NCBI GenBank assembly: GCA_964627995.1
Contig: CAZVLN010000001.1
Location: forward strand, 62,001 to 126,000
Direction: 5' to 3'
DNA length: 64,000 nucleotides
Origin: JAWLFI01 sp964627995
Lineage (GTDB): Bacteria; Bacteroidota; Bacteroidia; Chitinophagales; Saprospiraceae
In this document: in pieces, positions 35,243 through 43,925 of the stretch
Layout: the number at the start of each line of letters is the position of its first letter
Numbering within the stretch: position 1 is the stretch's first letter
Notes under the pieces: model-generated
The model's input: only the letters and a program-made list of their open reading frames with translations
Databases searched by the model: none
Told to the model about the DNA's origin: nothing
Translations under genes and position numbers: made by a program

Positions 35243-36892
35243 ATGAGCGATAAAATTTCAGGTAATTTAGTAGATGTCAGGAATCGACGAATATTTCCAG
35301 CAGAATTAGAAATTGATAACGGTGTCATTAAATCCGTTTCCCCTTGTACGGATAAGAATTTAATTCAGCCAGGATATATCATGCCGGGGTTTATTGATGC
35401 TCATATTCACATTGAAAGTTCAATGTTAATACCTGCTGAATTTGCTCAATGGGCAATTCCCCATGGAACCGTAGCTACGGTCTCTGACCCTCATGAGATT
35501 GCCAATATTTTGGGCGAAAAGGGAGTGGATTTCATGATTGAAAATGGAAAAACAGTCCCGCTAAAGTTCTTTTTTGGAGCACCGAGTTGCGTACCTGCCA
35601 CTCCATTTGAAACAGCGGGAGCAGCTTTACCCGCCTCCTCAATACGCCAAATGCTGCAGCGTACTGAAATTAAGTACCTAGCTGAAATGATGAATTGGCC
35701 GGGAGTTCTAAGTAAGGATTCTGAAGTCATTGAGAAAATTAAAGCTGCGCAAGATTACGGTAAAGTCATAGATGGACATGCACCCAAATTAAGAGGTCAG
35801 CCGGCGATAGATTACTTTGCTGCCGGCATCTCGACTGATCACGAATGCACCGAGTACGAAGAGGCCATTGAAAAAATCAAAACGGGTGCTAAAATTGCGA
35901 TCCGAGAAGGAAGTGCTGCTAAAAATTTCGAAGCTTTACATCCTTTATTTTTAACTTATCCGCAAGCCCTCATGTTTTGCTCTGATGATAAGCATCCGGA
36001 CGAGCTAATGGAAGGGCACATCAATCGTCTTGTCGTTCGCGCGCTACAACAAGGGTATGCTTTATTTGATGTGCTTCACGCAGCATGCATCCACCCCATA
36101 GAACATTATGGCCTGGAAGTGGGAAGCCTTCAAACCGGAGATCCCGCTGATTTTATTCGCGTTAATAATTTAAGAGATTTTACCGTAGAGGAGGTTTTTA
36201 TTGATGGAGAAAAAACCTATGATTACCCAAACATTCAATTTAAAAGAACACCTACTGCCTATCCCCGGCAAATGGACGCTAAACCAATAAAGTCCGACGG
36301 TATAAAAATACGCGATGCAGGATCTCACATGCGAGTTATAGAAGCTCATGATGGAGAGCTCATTACATCAAGTTGTGTAGAAATGTGCTCAGTAAATGCA
36401 AATGGTGAAGTAGTCAGCGAACCCAAAAAAGACATTCTAAAAATAGTCGTTCATAATCGATACCTAGATCAACCGCCAGCTATTGCGTTTATAAAGGGGT
36501 TTGGACTAAAACACGGAGCTCTAGCCTCGAGTGTAGCACACGATTGTCACAATATTATTGCTGTAGGGACATCCGATGATGATATTGTTAGGTCCATCAA
36601 TTCAGTGATTTCTGCTCAGGGTGGCATTTCCTTCGCTGGGGAGCAGGAGACCTTCACCTTGCCATTGCCCGTAGCTGGAATTATGACTGATCAAAATGGA
36701 AAAAAAGTAGCTGAGCGATATAAATTTTTGGATCAGAAAGTAAAAAAGGCAGGTTCTACCCTTTCCGCACCTTTCATGACATTATCTTTTATGGCACTGC
36801 TGGTGATCCCCTCATTAAAGCTTTCCGATAAGGGGCTTTTTGATGGAGAGAAGTTTGAATTTGTCGACCTATTCTTTACTCCGAACGAATAA
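35243..36892 (+). CDS. ade: adenine deaminase
   Basis: 549 aa of the bacterial AdeC amidohydrolase type, converting adenine to hypoxanthine for purine salvage. MPGFIDAHIHIESSML is the metal-binding opening. SDPHEIANILG, GHAPKLRG, STDHECTEYEEA and FCSDDKHPDEL carry further His and Asp ligands. The C-terminal domain has GASSVAHDCHN-type residues (ASSVAHDCHNI) and FTLPLPVAGIM. Length is normal. No other purine genes adjoin. It is followed by the minus-oriented GC-rich element. Confidence 0.95.
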   Translation: MSDKISGNLVDVRNRRIFPAELEIDNGVIKSVSPCTDKNLIQPGYIMPGFIDAHIHIESSMLIPAEFAQWAIPHGTVATVSDPHEIANILGEKGVDFMIENGKTVPLKFFFGAPSCVPATPFETAGAALPASSIRQMLQRTEIKYLAEMMNWPGVLSKDSEVIEKIKAAQDYGKVIDGHAPKLRGQPAIDYFAAGISTDHECTEYEEAIEKIKTGAKIAIREGSAAKNFEALHPLFLTYPQALMFCSDDKHPDELMEGHINRLVVRALQQGYALFDVLHAACIHPIEHYGLEVGSLQTGDPADFIRVNNLRDFTVEEVFIDGEKTYDYPNIQFKRTPTAYPRQMDAKPIKSDGIKIRDAGSHMRVIEAHDGELITSSCVEMCSVNANGEVVSEPKKDILKIVVHNRYLDQPPAIAFIKGFGLKHGALASSVAHDCHNIIAVGTSDDDIVRSINSVISAQGGISFAGEQETFTLPLPVAGIMTDQNGKKVAERYKFLDQKVKKAGSTLSAPFMTLSFMALLVIPSLKLSDKGLFDGEKFEFVDLFFTPNE

Positions 36893-37005
36893 GTCGATGC
36901 CACTTAAGGCGCGGGAAACTAGCTCCTAATCTTTGACCCAATCCGTGCATTCAATAAAGCCCCTGATCGCAGCCACTATTTGTGATTTCCAAACAACCCT
37001 AAATG

Positions 37006-37130
37006 CCCGGGTGAGGGATGGGAAGGGTCTCTGAGCGCAATGCGAAGAGAGTCCGCAGGACGGAACCCCTGGACAGCCCGACCCCGTCTCAAAGCTATGT
37101 GCATCATAGCTAAAGAGCGGGGGCACCCCC
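37006..37130 (-). repeat. GC-rich structured intergenic element, copy 2
   Basis: A 125-bp element in the 349-bp gap between the adenine deaminase and SulP genes, oriented against both. On the minus strand it runs from GGGGGTG (37130) to TCACCCGGG (37006). GGGTG (37128-37124) pairs with CACCC (37013-37009) to close it. An arm CCCCG...CGGGG with inner AGCTATG/CATAGCT follows, then the core GGGGTTCCGTCC (37069-37058) and the 3' block CCTTCCCATCCCTCAC (37026-37011), both shared with the other copies. The rest of the gap (36893-37005 and 37131-37241) shows nothing definite. Confidence 0.75.
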
Positions 37131-37241
37131 AAAACCTATTAAAAAGTAAATACAAAATGATATCGCCTCTTGCCGTTTATCTCGTATCTTAGAGGATAAT
37201 TGGCCAAAGCTGCGCTAAATCTTTGGTGCAAAGTGTAAGTT

Positions 37242-38960
37242 ATGCTGATCAAAACCCTCAAAAAAAGAGGTAAATATGGTTTCGCCGATGCCCGTTCTGA
37301 TCTTTTGGCGGGCTTAATCGTAGCTGTTATGCTAATTCCGCAAGGCATGGCATACGCCCTGCTCGCAGGCTTACCTCCCATTTATGGTTTATACGCCGGC
37401 CTGACACCACTTCTTATTTACCCTTTTCTAGGATCTTCCAAACACTTGTCGGTAGGACCTGCGGCCTTGATGGCCTTGATTATTTACTCGGGGCTCACTC
37501 CCATGGCTGAACCCATGACTGAACGGTTTATTGAGTTGGCCATTACAACAGCTTTTCTAGCCGGAGTTATTCAGGTTGTTTTATCTATCATTCAAATGGG
37601 TTATTTGGTCAACTTTTTATCTCGACCAGTAATTCGTGGGTTTACAACCGCTGCCGCTTTAATTATTATCATGAGTCAATTGCGGTACCTATTAGGTGTA
37701 CAAACTGAAAGGTCGGGGAGTACATTACTAAATGCTTATCAATTGATTACCCATCTCGATGGGATTCATTGGCTGACCACAGCATTTGGAGTGGTGAGTC
37801 TGGGCTTCATTCTTTGGGTGAAATTTTCAAATCGAAAATTACCCGCCTCTTTACTCATGGTGTCACTAAGTTCTATCATAGTTTATGCTATGGCCTGGGA
37901 ATTTCGCGATATGCAGTTGATAGGTTCCGTACCCACGGGACTTCCTCATTTTATGTTGCCAGATCTTAGGATATCCACATTGTGGCAGGTTGCGCCTATA
38001 GCAGCTGTGGTTTGCCTAATCAGTTTTATTGAATCCCTTTCAGTCGCCAAGGTTATAGCTGCCAAATCGGATAGCGCGGCTATTAGTGGAAACCGGGAGC
38101 TATGGGCCTTAGGTTGGTCAAAGATCATTTCTTCGTTTTTCCAATCCTTTCCCAATACGGGTAGTTTTTCACGAACGGCCTTAAATGCCGAGGCCGGCGC
38201 TAAAACGGAGCTCGCCTCCATATGGACCGCTGTATTTACTGGTGCTGGTCTTTTATTTTTTACAAGCCTTTTCTATTACGTACCACAAACTGTCTTAGCA
38301 GCCGTGGTCATTGGATCCGTCGTTTCTTTGGTAGATATCGGCGAAGCTCGACGTCTTCTAAAGCGAGACCCAAAAGACTTTTATGTATTCATGCTTACCT
38401 TTGGTTTAACGGTTGCCTTTGGTATTTTGGAAGGCGTTTTGGCGGGAGTTATTCTATCGTTGATTTTTATACTTTACAAGGCTTCCAGGCCCCATTACGC
38501 TGAACTTGGTGCACTCCCAGATTCGGCAATTTATAAAAGCGTAAGCAGATTTGAATCGGCCGAGGCGCAATCTAATTGTCTTATTTTTCGGTATGATGCA
38601 GATTTGTTTTTTGCGAATGCAGAATATTTCTATGAAAAAATCGTCCAAGCCTCCCGGGATAAAAAAGGCCTCAAAGCGATTATTATTGATGCCAGCGCCA
38701 TAGGTAGTGTGGACAGTACGGGAATCGCCCAGCTAAAACTGCTCAAAGAAGCGGCTAACCGAGCTAAAATTAAACTCTACTTCACAGGTCTAAAGGGACC
38801 CGTTCGTGATATTTTTGAACGCCACCAGGTGTTCAGCTGGTTGCCAAGAGACAACTTTTTCTTAAATGTAGATCTCGCCATGAGTCGCATAAATAATGAG
38901 AAAGCAAAGTCTCTGCCACACCCCGAAAAAGTGAAAGAGGATGAACGCGGCGCTCTCTGA
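37242..38960 (+). CDS. SulP family anion transporter with STAS domain
   Basis: 572 aa. About ten to twelve hydrophobic segments, with the signature LIPQGMAYALLAGLPPIYGL near residue 31 and FPNTGSFSRTALNAEAGAKT near residue 305. The C-terminal STAS domain (about 440-555) includes IIIDASAIGSVDSTGIAQL with the conserved Ser-Thr of the anti-sigma-antagonist fold. Substrate could be sulfate, bicarbonate or another anion; no cysteine-assimilation or carbonic anhydrase gene lies nearby to decide. It sits in the inner membrane. Single gene, flanked upstream by the GC-rich element and downstream by an M1 peptidase gene. Confidence 0.93.
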   Translation: MLIKTLKKRGKYGFADARSDLLAGLIVAVMLIPQGMAYALLAGLPPIYGLYAGLTPLLIYPFLGSSKHLSVGPAALMALIIYSGLTPMAEPMTERFIELAITTAFLAGVIQVVLSIIQMGYLVNFLSRPVIRGFTTAAALIIIMSQLRYLLGVQTERSGSTLLNAYQLITHLDGIHWLTTAFGVVSLGFILWVKFSNRKLPASLLMVSLSSIIVYAMAWEFRDMQLIGSVPTGLPHFMLPDLRISTLWQVAPIAAVVCLISFIESLSVAKVIAAKSDSAAISGNRELWALGWSKIISSFFQSFPNTGSFSRTALNAEAGAKTELASIWTAVFTGAGLLFFTSLFYYVPQTVLAAVVIGSVVSLVDIGEARRLLKRDPKDFYVFMLTFGLTVAFGILEGVLAGVILSLIFILYKASRPHYAELGALPDSAIYKSVSRFESAEAQSNCLIFRYDADLFFANAEYFYEKIVQASRDKKGLKAIIIDASAIGSVDSTGIAQLKLLKEAANRAKIKLYFTGLKGPVRDIFERHQVFSWLPRDNFFLNVDLAMSRINNEKAKSLPHPEKVKEDERGAL

Positions 38961-39087
38961 TTATGCCAAATAGTCGTTTAAGAAAAGCTGATAAACCGTC
39001 TTGCTCCCCATAAATTTATCTTCCATCAACGCTGAGGACGGAAATGCAAAGTCTTTGTATCTTTAGTTCAAAGAATAATTCACAACT

Positions 39088-41514
39088 ATGCGTAATATAC
39101 TTCTCCTACTCAGTTTCGGCCTATTTTCCTCGCTTTCTATTCAAGCGCAACCGGAATCCGTGCATGCGGCACATAGCTGTCACCAGATCAAAAACAAATT
39201 ATCGCAACGGCCCATGACACCCGCAGAAAAAATGGCGCGACAACGCGCCCTTGCGCGAAGTGATAGCTTTAACATTATGCATTACGATATCCACGCAGAT
39301 CTCACTGATTTTGGATCGGGTATATTTCAGGGTGAGACGCGGATAGATTTTCGGCCGAAATTAGACAGTCTCGATCGCATTCAATTTGACTTTGAGGGGC
39401 TAACTACCGAACGCGTATGGAACAGCGATGGAGATACCCTTGATTTTTTCGCTGGCGATGCCACACTCACTGTATTTTCTCCTACTGAATTTCGAAAAGA
39501 CAGCCTGTACAGCCTGTGGTTTGAATATGCCGGCCAACCCATCACTTGCCCCTCCGGATTTGGCGGGTTTTATTTTGAAGGTGGCTACGCTTACAATTTA
39601 GGTATTGGCTTACAGGCCAAACCACACAATTTTGGCCGTGCATGGTATCCGTGTTTCGATAATTTCGTAGAGCGGGCAACTTATACTTTTCGAATTACTA
39701 CCCATCAAGGGCGCAAGGGCTATGGCGTGGGAAGTTTTATTGAAGAAATAAATGAAGGAGGCGATACCTTGACTCGGGTATATGAAATGATGCAGGATAT
39801 TCCTACATACCTTAGCCATATTGCGGCATCAGAATACGAAGAGATCAATTATATGCACCAGGGCCAATATGGTGCTATTCCTATACAGCTCGTTGCTCGG
39901 ACGGGCGACGTCAGCGACACCCGCACCTCCTTCGGTCCTCTTACTGATGCGATCGATTGCATGGAAGACTGGTATGGCCCCTACCCTTTTGAACGCATAG
40001 GCTATACCATTACTACGCGAGGAGCAATGGAGCACCCCACAGCGGTGGCTTATCCACGCTCTTCGATAATAGACGGTAATACCAATTTAGGTTTGATCAC
40101 ACATGAACTGGGACATCATTGGTGGGGTAATGTAACCACTTTGAAAACAGAAAATGATATGTGGATTAAAGAAGGACCCGCCAGCTATGCTGAACATCAA
40201 ATCGTTGATTATTTGGAGGGCCCTGAAGCCTTTCAAGAGGTTGTTCGCGGCAATAACATCAGTATGCTGCTCACTGCTCATATTTCCGATGGAGATTTTC
40301 TGGCCCTGAGCCCAATGGCTGACGCCCAAATTTATGGTCGCCACACCTACGATAAAGGAGCTGCCATGATTCATAACCTCAGGGGATATTTAGGCGATAG
40401 CCTGTTTCGCGTAGGTATGCAGCATGTACTTGCAGTACGAGCCTATGAGGCCATATCTGGAACTGAATTTCGCGATGAGCTTATAGCGGGAACAGGATTT
40501 GATTTGACAGACTTTTTTGATAATTGGATATTTAGTCCGGGATGGAGCGACTTTTACTTGAATGACTGGACGGCAACTGATGAGGGTTCAGTTGTACAAG
40601 TCAATCTCGATATCCGCCAGGGTCTTTACGGAACAGACCAGTGGCACGAAAATGTTCCGATAACAGTAGGTTTTTATCACCCCGACCATCCCTTGGTGGA
40701 AATAAAGGTTACGGCGTCTGGACCGCAGACGGTAAGCAATGCTTCCATAGACTTTATTCCAGAACATGTTTTTATCAATCCCAATCAACGATTAAATCTT
40801 GCAAGCGCATCATATTTTGAAATGCTCGAGTCTCCCTATTCTAAAAACTTTACAGGCACAAACTGGGCCTTTAATGCGCAGAACGTGACAGCTGACTCAC
40901 TCCTTGTCCAATTGACCCATCACATGGTGCCTCCGCCCGGGCAACAACAGAATGAACGCTTTCGACTCTCCAGTAAGCACTTTTGGTCTGTATGGTCTGG
41001 TGAAGACCTCACCCAAACAGAAACGCTAATTTCTTATCAAGGTCGAAATGAAAATCAATTTGACTACGATTTAGTAGGGGTAAACGACGACAGCCTTATA
41101 TTGGTGTATCGGCCTTTTGAGGACACCATGTGGAGAGAGTACCCCCATTACACAAAAAACACACAGTTACCTGGAGATAACCGCGGCATTTGTGTGCTCA
41201 ATCAGATCTTGCCTGGCTACTATTCTTTTGCCAACCAGAAAAGCACCTCTTCCATCGCTGATGATCATTTGGCCTCGGAAAATATCATCTATCCGATTCC
41301 CTCCAAGCAGGTGCTGTATTTACAAACAGAACAGGCAGCCAAGTTGTATCAGATATTCAATGTGCAAGGAAAAATTGTCCAATCGGGCTTCCTTCCAGAA
41401 CGAGGTGGAACTTACGAACTTAACACTACAGACTTGTCCACAGGCATTTATTATTTACACTGGAAAGAACAGTCGGGCTTATGGCATAGTAAAAAGTTCT
41501 TTAAGCAGGATTAA
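39088..41514 (+). CDS. secreted M1 family aminopeptidase with T9SS type A sorting domain
   Basis: 808 aa with signal peptide (MRNILLLLSFGLFSSLSIQAQ). M1 features in order: RGAMEHPTAVAYP near residue 312 (GxMEN-like), THELGHHWWGN near 337 (HExxH) and WIKEGPASYAEH near 360 with the third zinc ligand Glu. The C-terminal 80 residues (IIYPIPSKQVLYLQ, YQIFNVQGKIVQSGFL, LSTGIYYLHWKE, KKFFKQD) are a type A T9SS sorting domain. So it is exported by the type IX system to the surface or medium for peptide degradation. It differs from the cytoplasm-facing-strand M1 paralogue at 3172, which lacks the tail. Monocistronic; the GC-rich element begins 14 nt after its stop. Confidence 0.93.
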   Translation: MRNILLLLSFGLFSSLSIQAQPESVHAAHSCHQIKNKLSQRPMTPAEKMARQRALARSDSFNIMHYDIHADLTDFGSGIFQGETRIDFRPKLDSLDRIQFDFEGLTTERVWNSDGDTLDFFAGDATLTVFSPTEFRKDSLYSLWFEYAGQPITCPSGFGGFYFEGGYAYNLGIGLQAKPHNFGRAWYPCFDNFVERATYTFRITTHQGRKGYGVGSFIEEINEGGDTLTRVYEMMQDIPTYLSHIAASEYEEINYMHQGQYGAIPIQLVARTGDVSDTRTSFGPLTDAIDCMEDWYGPYPFERIGYTITTRGAMEHPTAVAYPRSSIIDGNTNLGLITHELGHHWWGNVTTLKTENDMWIKEGPASYAEHQIVDYLEGPEAFQEVVRGNNISMLLTAHISDGDFLALSPMADAQIYGRHTYDKGAAMIHNLRGYLGDSLFRVGMQHVLAVRAYEAISGTEFRDELIAGTGFDLTDFFDNWIFSPGWSDFYLNDWTATDEGSVVQVNLDIRQGLYGTDQWHENVPITVGFYHPDHPLVEIKVTASGPQTVSNASIDFIPEHVFINPNQRLNLASASYFEMLESPYSKNFTGTNWAFNAQNVTADSLLVQLTHHMVPPPGQQQNERFRLSSKHFWSVWSGEDLTQTETLISYQGRNENQFDYDLVGVNDDSLILVYRPFEDTMWREYPHYTKNTQLPGDNRGICVLNQILPGYYSFANQKSTSSIADDHLASENIIYPIPSKQVLYLQTEQAAKLYQIFNVQGKIVQSGFLPERGGTYELNTTDLSTGIYYLHWKEQSGLWHSKKFFKQD

Positions 41515-41528
41515 GCTATTAATTTATT

Positions 41529-41654
41529 GGGCGTGTCCAGCACCGCTATGCCGGTGCTGGACCAGGCTATGCGTGGGTTCCGTCCTCAAGCCTCAAAGCG
41601 ACTTTCGGACTCCCACCTCGCAAGCGAGGCGTGACCACTCCTATCCTTCACGCG
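41529..41654 (+). repeat. GC-rich structured intergenic element, copy 3 (cleanest copy)
   Basis: 126 bp starting GGGCGTG 14 nt after the M1 peptidase stop. GCGTG (41531-41535) pairs with CACGC (41649-41653). Arm 1 is a perfect 10-bp stem TCCAGCACCG/CGGTGCTGGA (41536-41545, 41552-41561) with a 6-nt loop. The core GGGTTCCGTCC is at 41575-41585; GTGGG around it can pair with CCCAC (about 41611-41616). A third arm CCTCGC-AA-GCGAGG follows. The 3' block CACTCCTATCCTTCAC is at 41636-41651. No T-run follows, so it is not a standard terminator. Confidence 0.78.
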
Positions 41655-41703
41655 AAAAGGAAGAAGTGCCTTGAAGTCTCCGTGCCAAACGAGTAAATTC
41701 TAT

Positions 41704-41711
41704 TACTTTTG
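41704..41711 (+). promoter_or_regulatory. -7 box before the PLP decarboxylase gene
   Basis: TACTTTTG matches TAnnTTTG and is the same octamer as before topA and yidC. It ends 13 nt before the ATG at 41725, implying a very short leader. No -33 TTG at the usual spacing. Confidence 0.4.
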
Positions 41712-41724
41712 AAGAAAATTGGGT

Positions 41725-42978
41725 ATGAAAGCCATTTGGAAAAAATACAGTGAAGACGAGATAAAATCGAGAATTTTTAAAGCTCTGGAGCGAAATGTAA
41801 ATTATCAAAAACAAAAGATTCTCGGATTGCCAGCCTCGTATTTAGATGATAAAGTTTTTCATCAAGATGCATCTTTCCTCAAGGACGCTCCTTACATGTC
41901 AACCATGGTGCAGAATCCAAACCACATAGGATGTCACACCCTTGGAACATCAGAGCCGTTTTTTAGTGGCACACAAGAAATTGAAAAAGAACTCATTGAA
42001 CTCGTATGCGTAGATATTTTGCGTGGAGAAAAAGGTAAGCATGATGGATATATAGCATCTGGCGGCACGGAAGCCAATATGCAAGCCATCTGGATTTACA
42101 GAAATTACTTCCAACGCGAATTTGGTGCTACCAATGACCAAATCTCCATTTTATGCAACGCCGATAACCACTATTCCATGGATAAAGCGGCGAATGTCTT
42201 ATCGGTAGGTGTCAGGAAAGTTGAGGTGGATCAGGAAAACCGTGAAATGAAACCGGAACTCCTACATTCCACATTAAAGGAAGCCTGGAAAAAGGGCATA
42301 CGGTATATTATAGCGGTGCCGACGATGATGACAACCATGTTCGGTTCTGTTGACGATATTGAAACTTTAGTAGATACATTAGAGCAATTCGATTTTCATT
42401 ACGAGATTCATGTCGACGGAGCATACGGTGGCTTTTATTATCCGTTTTCCAACCCCAAGAACACTCTGAGTTTTGCACATCCCAAAGTGACGTCTATTAC
42501 CCTTGACGCCCATAAAATGGCTCAGGCTCCCTACGGAACGGGTATTTTTGTTATTCGAAAAAATTGGATGCAGTATGCCAATACTCGTGAGGCTAGCTAT
42601 GTAGCAGGTGAAGATTGCACCCTTATCGGTAGTCGCTCCGGAGCTAATGCCATTTCAATCTGGATGATTTTAATGAAATATGGACCATACGGATGGGAGG
42701 AGAAAATTTATATCCTTCAAAAACGCACCAATTGGATTTGTAAAAAACTCGACGATCTCCAAATTGACTATTTCAGACATCCCCTATCGAATATTGTCAC
42801 TATGCGGTCGAAATATATACCAAAAGACCTAGCTCAAGAGTTTGGTCTCATCCCTGATCACTATCAAGCGCCCAAATGGTATAAAATTGTTGTGATGGAA
42901 CACGTCACAATAGAAAAAGTATACCCCCTCATTGAAAAATTGGCGAATAGAATCAATAATAATAAAGCGCGATCATGA
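41725..42978 (+). CDS. PLP-dependent amino acid decarboxylase (group II)
   Basis: 417 aa from ATG 41725; an in-frame TTG at 41719 is less likely. GYIASGGTEANMQAIWIYRN is the PLP phosphate-binding block, HVDGAYGGFYYPF carries the Asp that contacts the pyridine nitrogen, and TLDAHKMAQAPYGTGIFV holds the Schiff-base Lys near residue 263. It belongs to the glutamate/aspartate/tyrosine decarboxylase superfamily; the substrate (glutamate, aspartate or an aromatic amino acid) cannot be fixed. It overlaps the next gene by 4 nt. Confidence 0.88.
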   Translation: MKAIWKKYSEDEIKSRIFKALERNVNYQKQKILGLPASYLDDKVFHQDASFLKDAPYMSTMVQNPNHIGCHTLGTSEPFFSGTQEIEKELIELVCVDILRGEKGKHDGYIASGGTEANMQAIWIYRNYFQREFGATNDQISILCNADNHYSMDKAANVLSVGVRKVEVDQENREMKPELLHSTLKEAWKKGIRYIIAVPTMMTTMFGSVDDIETLVDTLEQFDFHYEIHVDGAYGGFYYPFSNPKNTLSFAHPKVTSITLDAHKMAQAPYGTGIFVIRKNWMQYANTREASYVAGEDCTLIGSRSGANAISIWMILMKYGPYGWEEKIYILQKRTNWICKKLDDLQIDYFRHPLSNIVTMRSKYIPKDLAQEFGLIPDHYQAPKWYKIVVMEHVTIEKVYPLIEKLANRINNNKARS

Positions 42979-43736
42979 AAATGCTTAGAAATCGGTTGCA
43001 TCTTAGAAAATACATTAGAATTGCTTTATTCGTGCAGCTTATCACGGCAGCTTATCTATCTGGCATATCAAGTCAAAACACCTCATGGGATCAGCGTCCC
43101 ACCTTACAAATGGGAATAGAAGGAAGTTTGCTGTTTGAATCGCAACTGCTCCAAAACTTTTCGTCGAGTATTCTCGATGAAGCTAATAGTATTCGCCTGG
43201 AAGCAATCACCCAAACGGGTCTTCGGTATGGAGCTTTTATTCGCTGGCGATATTATAATAACCAGAATATAGAGTCTGGAATCTACCGGATAAGCAGGCA
43301 GTATAGTGCAACCGCTATAGACCCAGTGTCTGGAAGTGAATTGGCCGATTCTGAAGTCAGCAGTGTAGCCTATGAAATTCCACTTGTTTGGACTATTGCA
43401 ATACGTACGTCACGCTCCACTTATCTATATGCAGGAATGGGTGGTATGGCGTCTTTTTTAGCGAGTGATTTCGGATCCTTTACGGGCGATATACAATTGT
43501 CGGGAGGGGCAGACCCTCGCTTTATCGCAGGCATGGTGGCTATAGCCGGCTATGAGTGGGATTGGGGAAAGACCGGAGGACTTTATGTTGGCGGGCAGTT
43601 TCAGCATAGTTTTGGGCGAGTAGGACGTTTGAGCATGCGCTATAGATCCGGGACGACTACTCTTGCCAATGGAGTTCTTGATCTTAATGGCGCTTACTTG
43701 GCCGTTGTAGTTCGATACATGTTGCCTGGAAGCTAA
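42975..43736 (+). CDS. outer-membrane beta-barrel protein
   Basis: 253 aa. Start ATG overlaps the decarboxylase stop (ATGA). N-terminal signal-like segment (IRIALFVQLITAAYLSG). Then alternating amphipathic strands rich in Gly and aromatic residues (GLRYGAFIRWRYYN, STYLYAGMGGMASFLA, GGLYVGGQFQHSF) and a C-terminal strand AYLAVVVRYMLPGS. This matches the small 8-10-strand barrels (PorT/OmpA-like) of Bacteroidota. Function unknown. The coupling to a decarboxylase is unusual, and may be accidental. Confidence 0.75.
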   Translation: MKMLRNRLHLRKYIRIALFVQLITAAYLSGISSQNTSWDQRPTLQMGIEGSLLFESQLLQNFSSSILDEANSIRLEAITQTGLRYGAFIRWRYYNNQNIESGIYRISRQYSATAIDPVSGSELADSEVSSVAYEIPLVWTIAIRTSRSTYLYAGMGGMASFLASDFGSFTGDIQLSGGADPRFIAGMVAIAGYEWDWGKTGGLYVGGQFQHSFGRVGRLSMRYRSGTTTLANGVLDLNGAYLAVVVRYMLPGS

Positions 43737-43875
43737 AATGCAGATGCATAGAGCCTAAGGATGAAAACTAATTCATTACCCTGGCATTGAAGCTTATTGT
43801 TGAACGATGGGCTCAATAAAGTAAAGTCCTAAAATTTAATCTCGCACTATTTATTACAGCCTATATATGACAAAA

Positions 43876-43903
43876 AAAGGGAGTAGATTTCTCTACTCCC
43901 TTT
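43876..43903 (-). terminator. strong intrinsic terminator after the DUF2911 gene
   Basis: AAAGGGAGTAGA (43876-43887) and TCTACTCCCTTT (43892-43903) form a perfect 12-bp stem with a 4-nt loop. Read on the minus strand the stem leads straight into a run of seven T. It lies 23 nt past the DUF2911 stop. Confidence 0.85.
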
Positions 43904-43925
43904 CTGATTATATAAAACCTATGGT

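Noticed and set aside
37242..41514. horizontal transfer of the SulP/M1 segment based on base composition
   Set aside because: The M1 gene looks somewhat more G+C-rich by eye, but I could not compute it and both families are ordinary for the phylum.
41117..41674. 185-codon open frame overlapping the M1 peptidase end and element copy 3
   Set aside because: It is in another frame of a clear gene and its C-terminal part is GC-rich element sequence; no family features.
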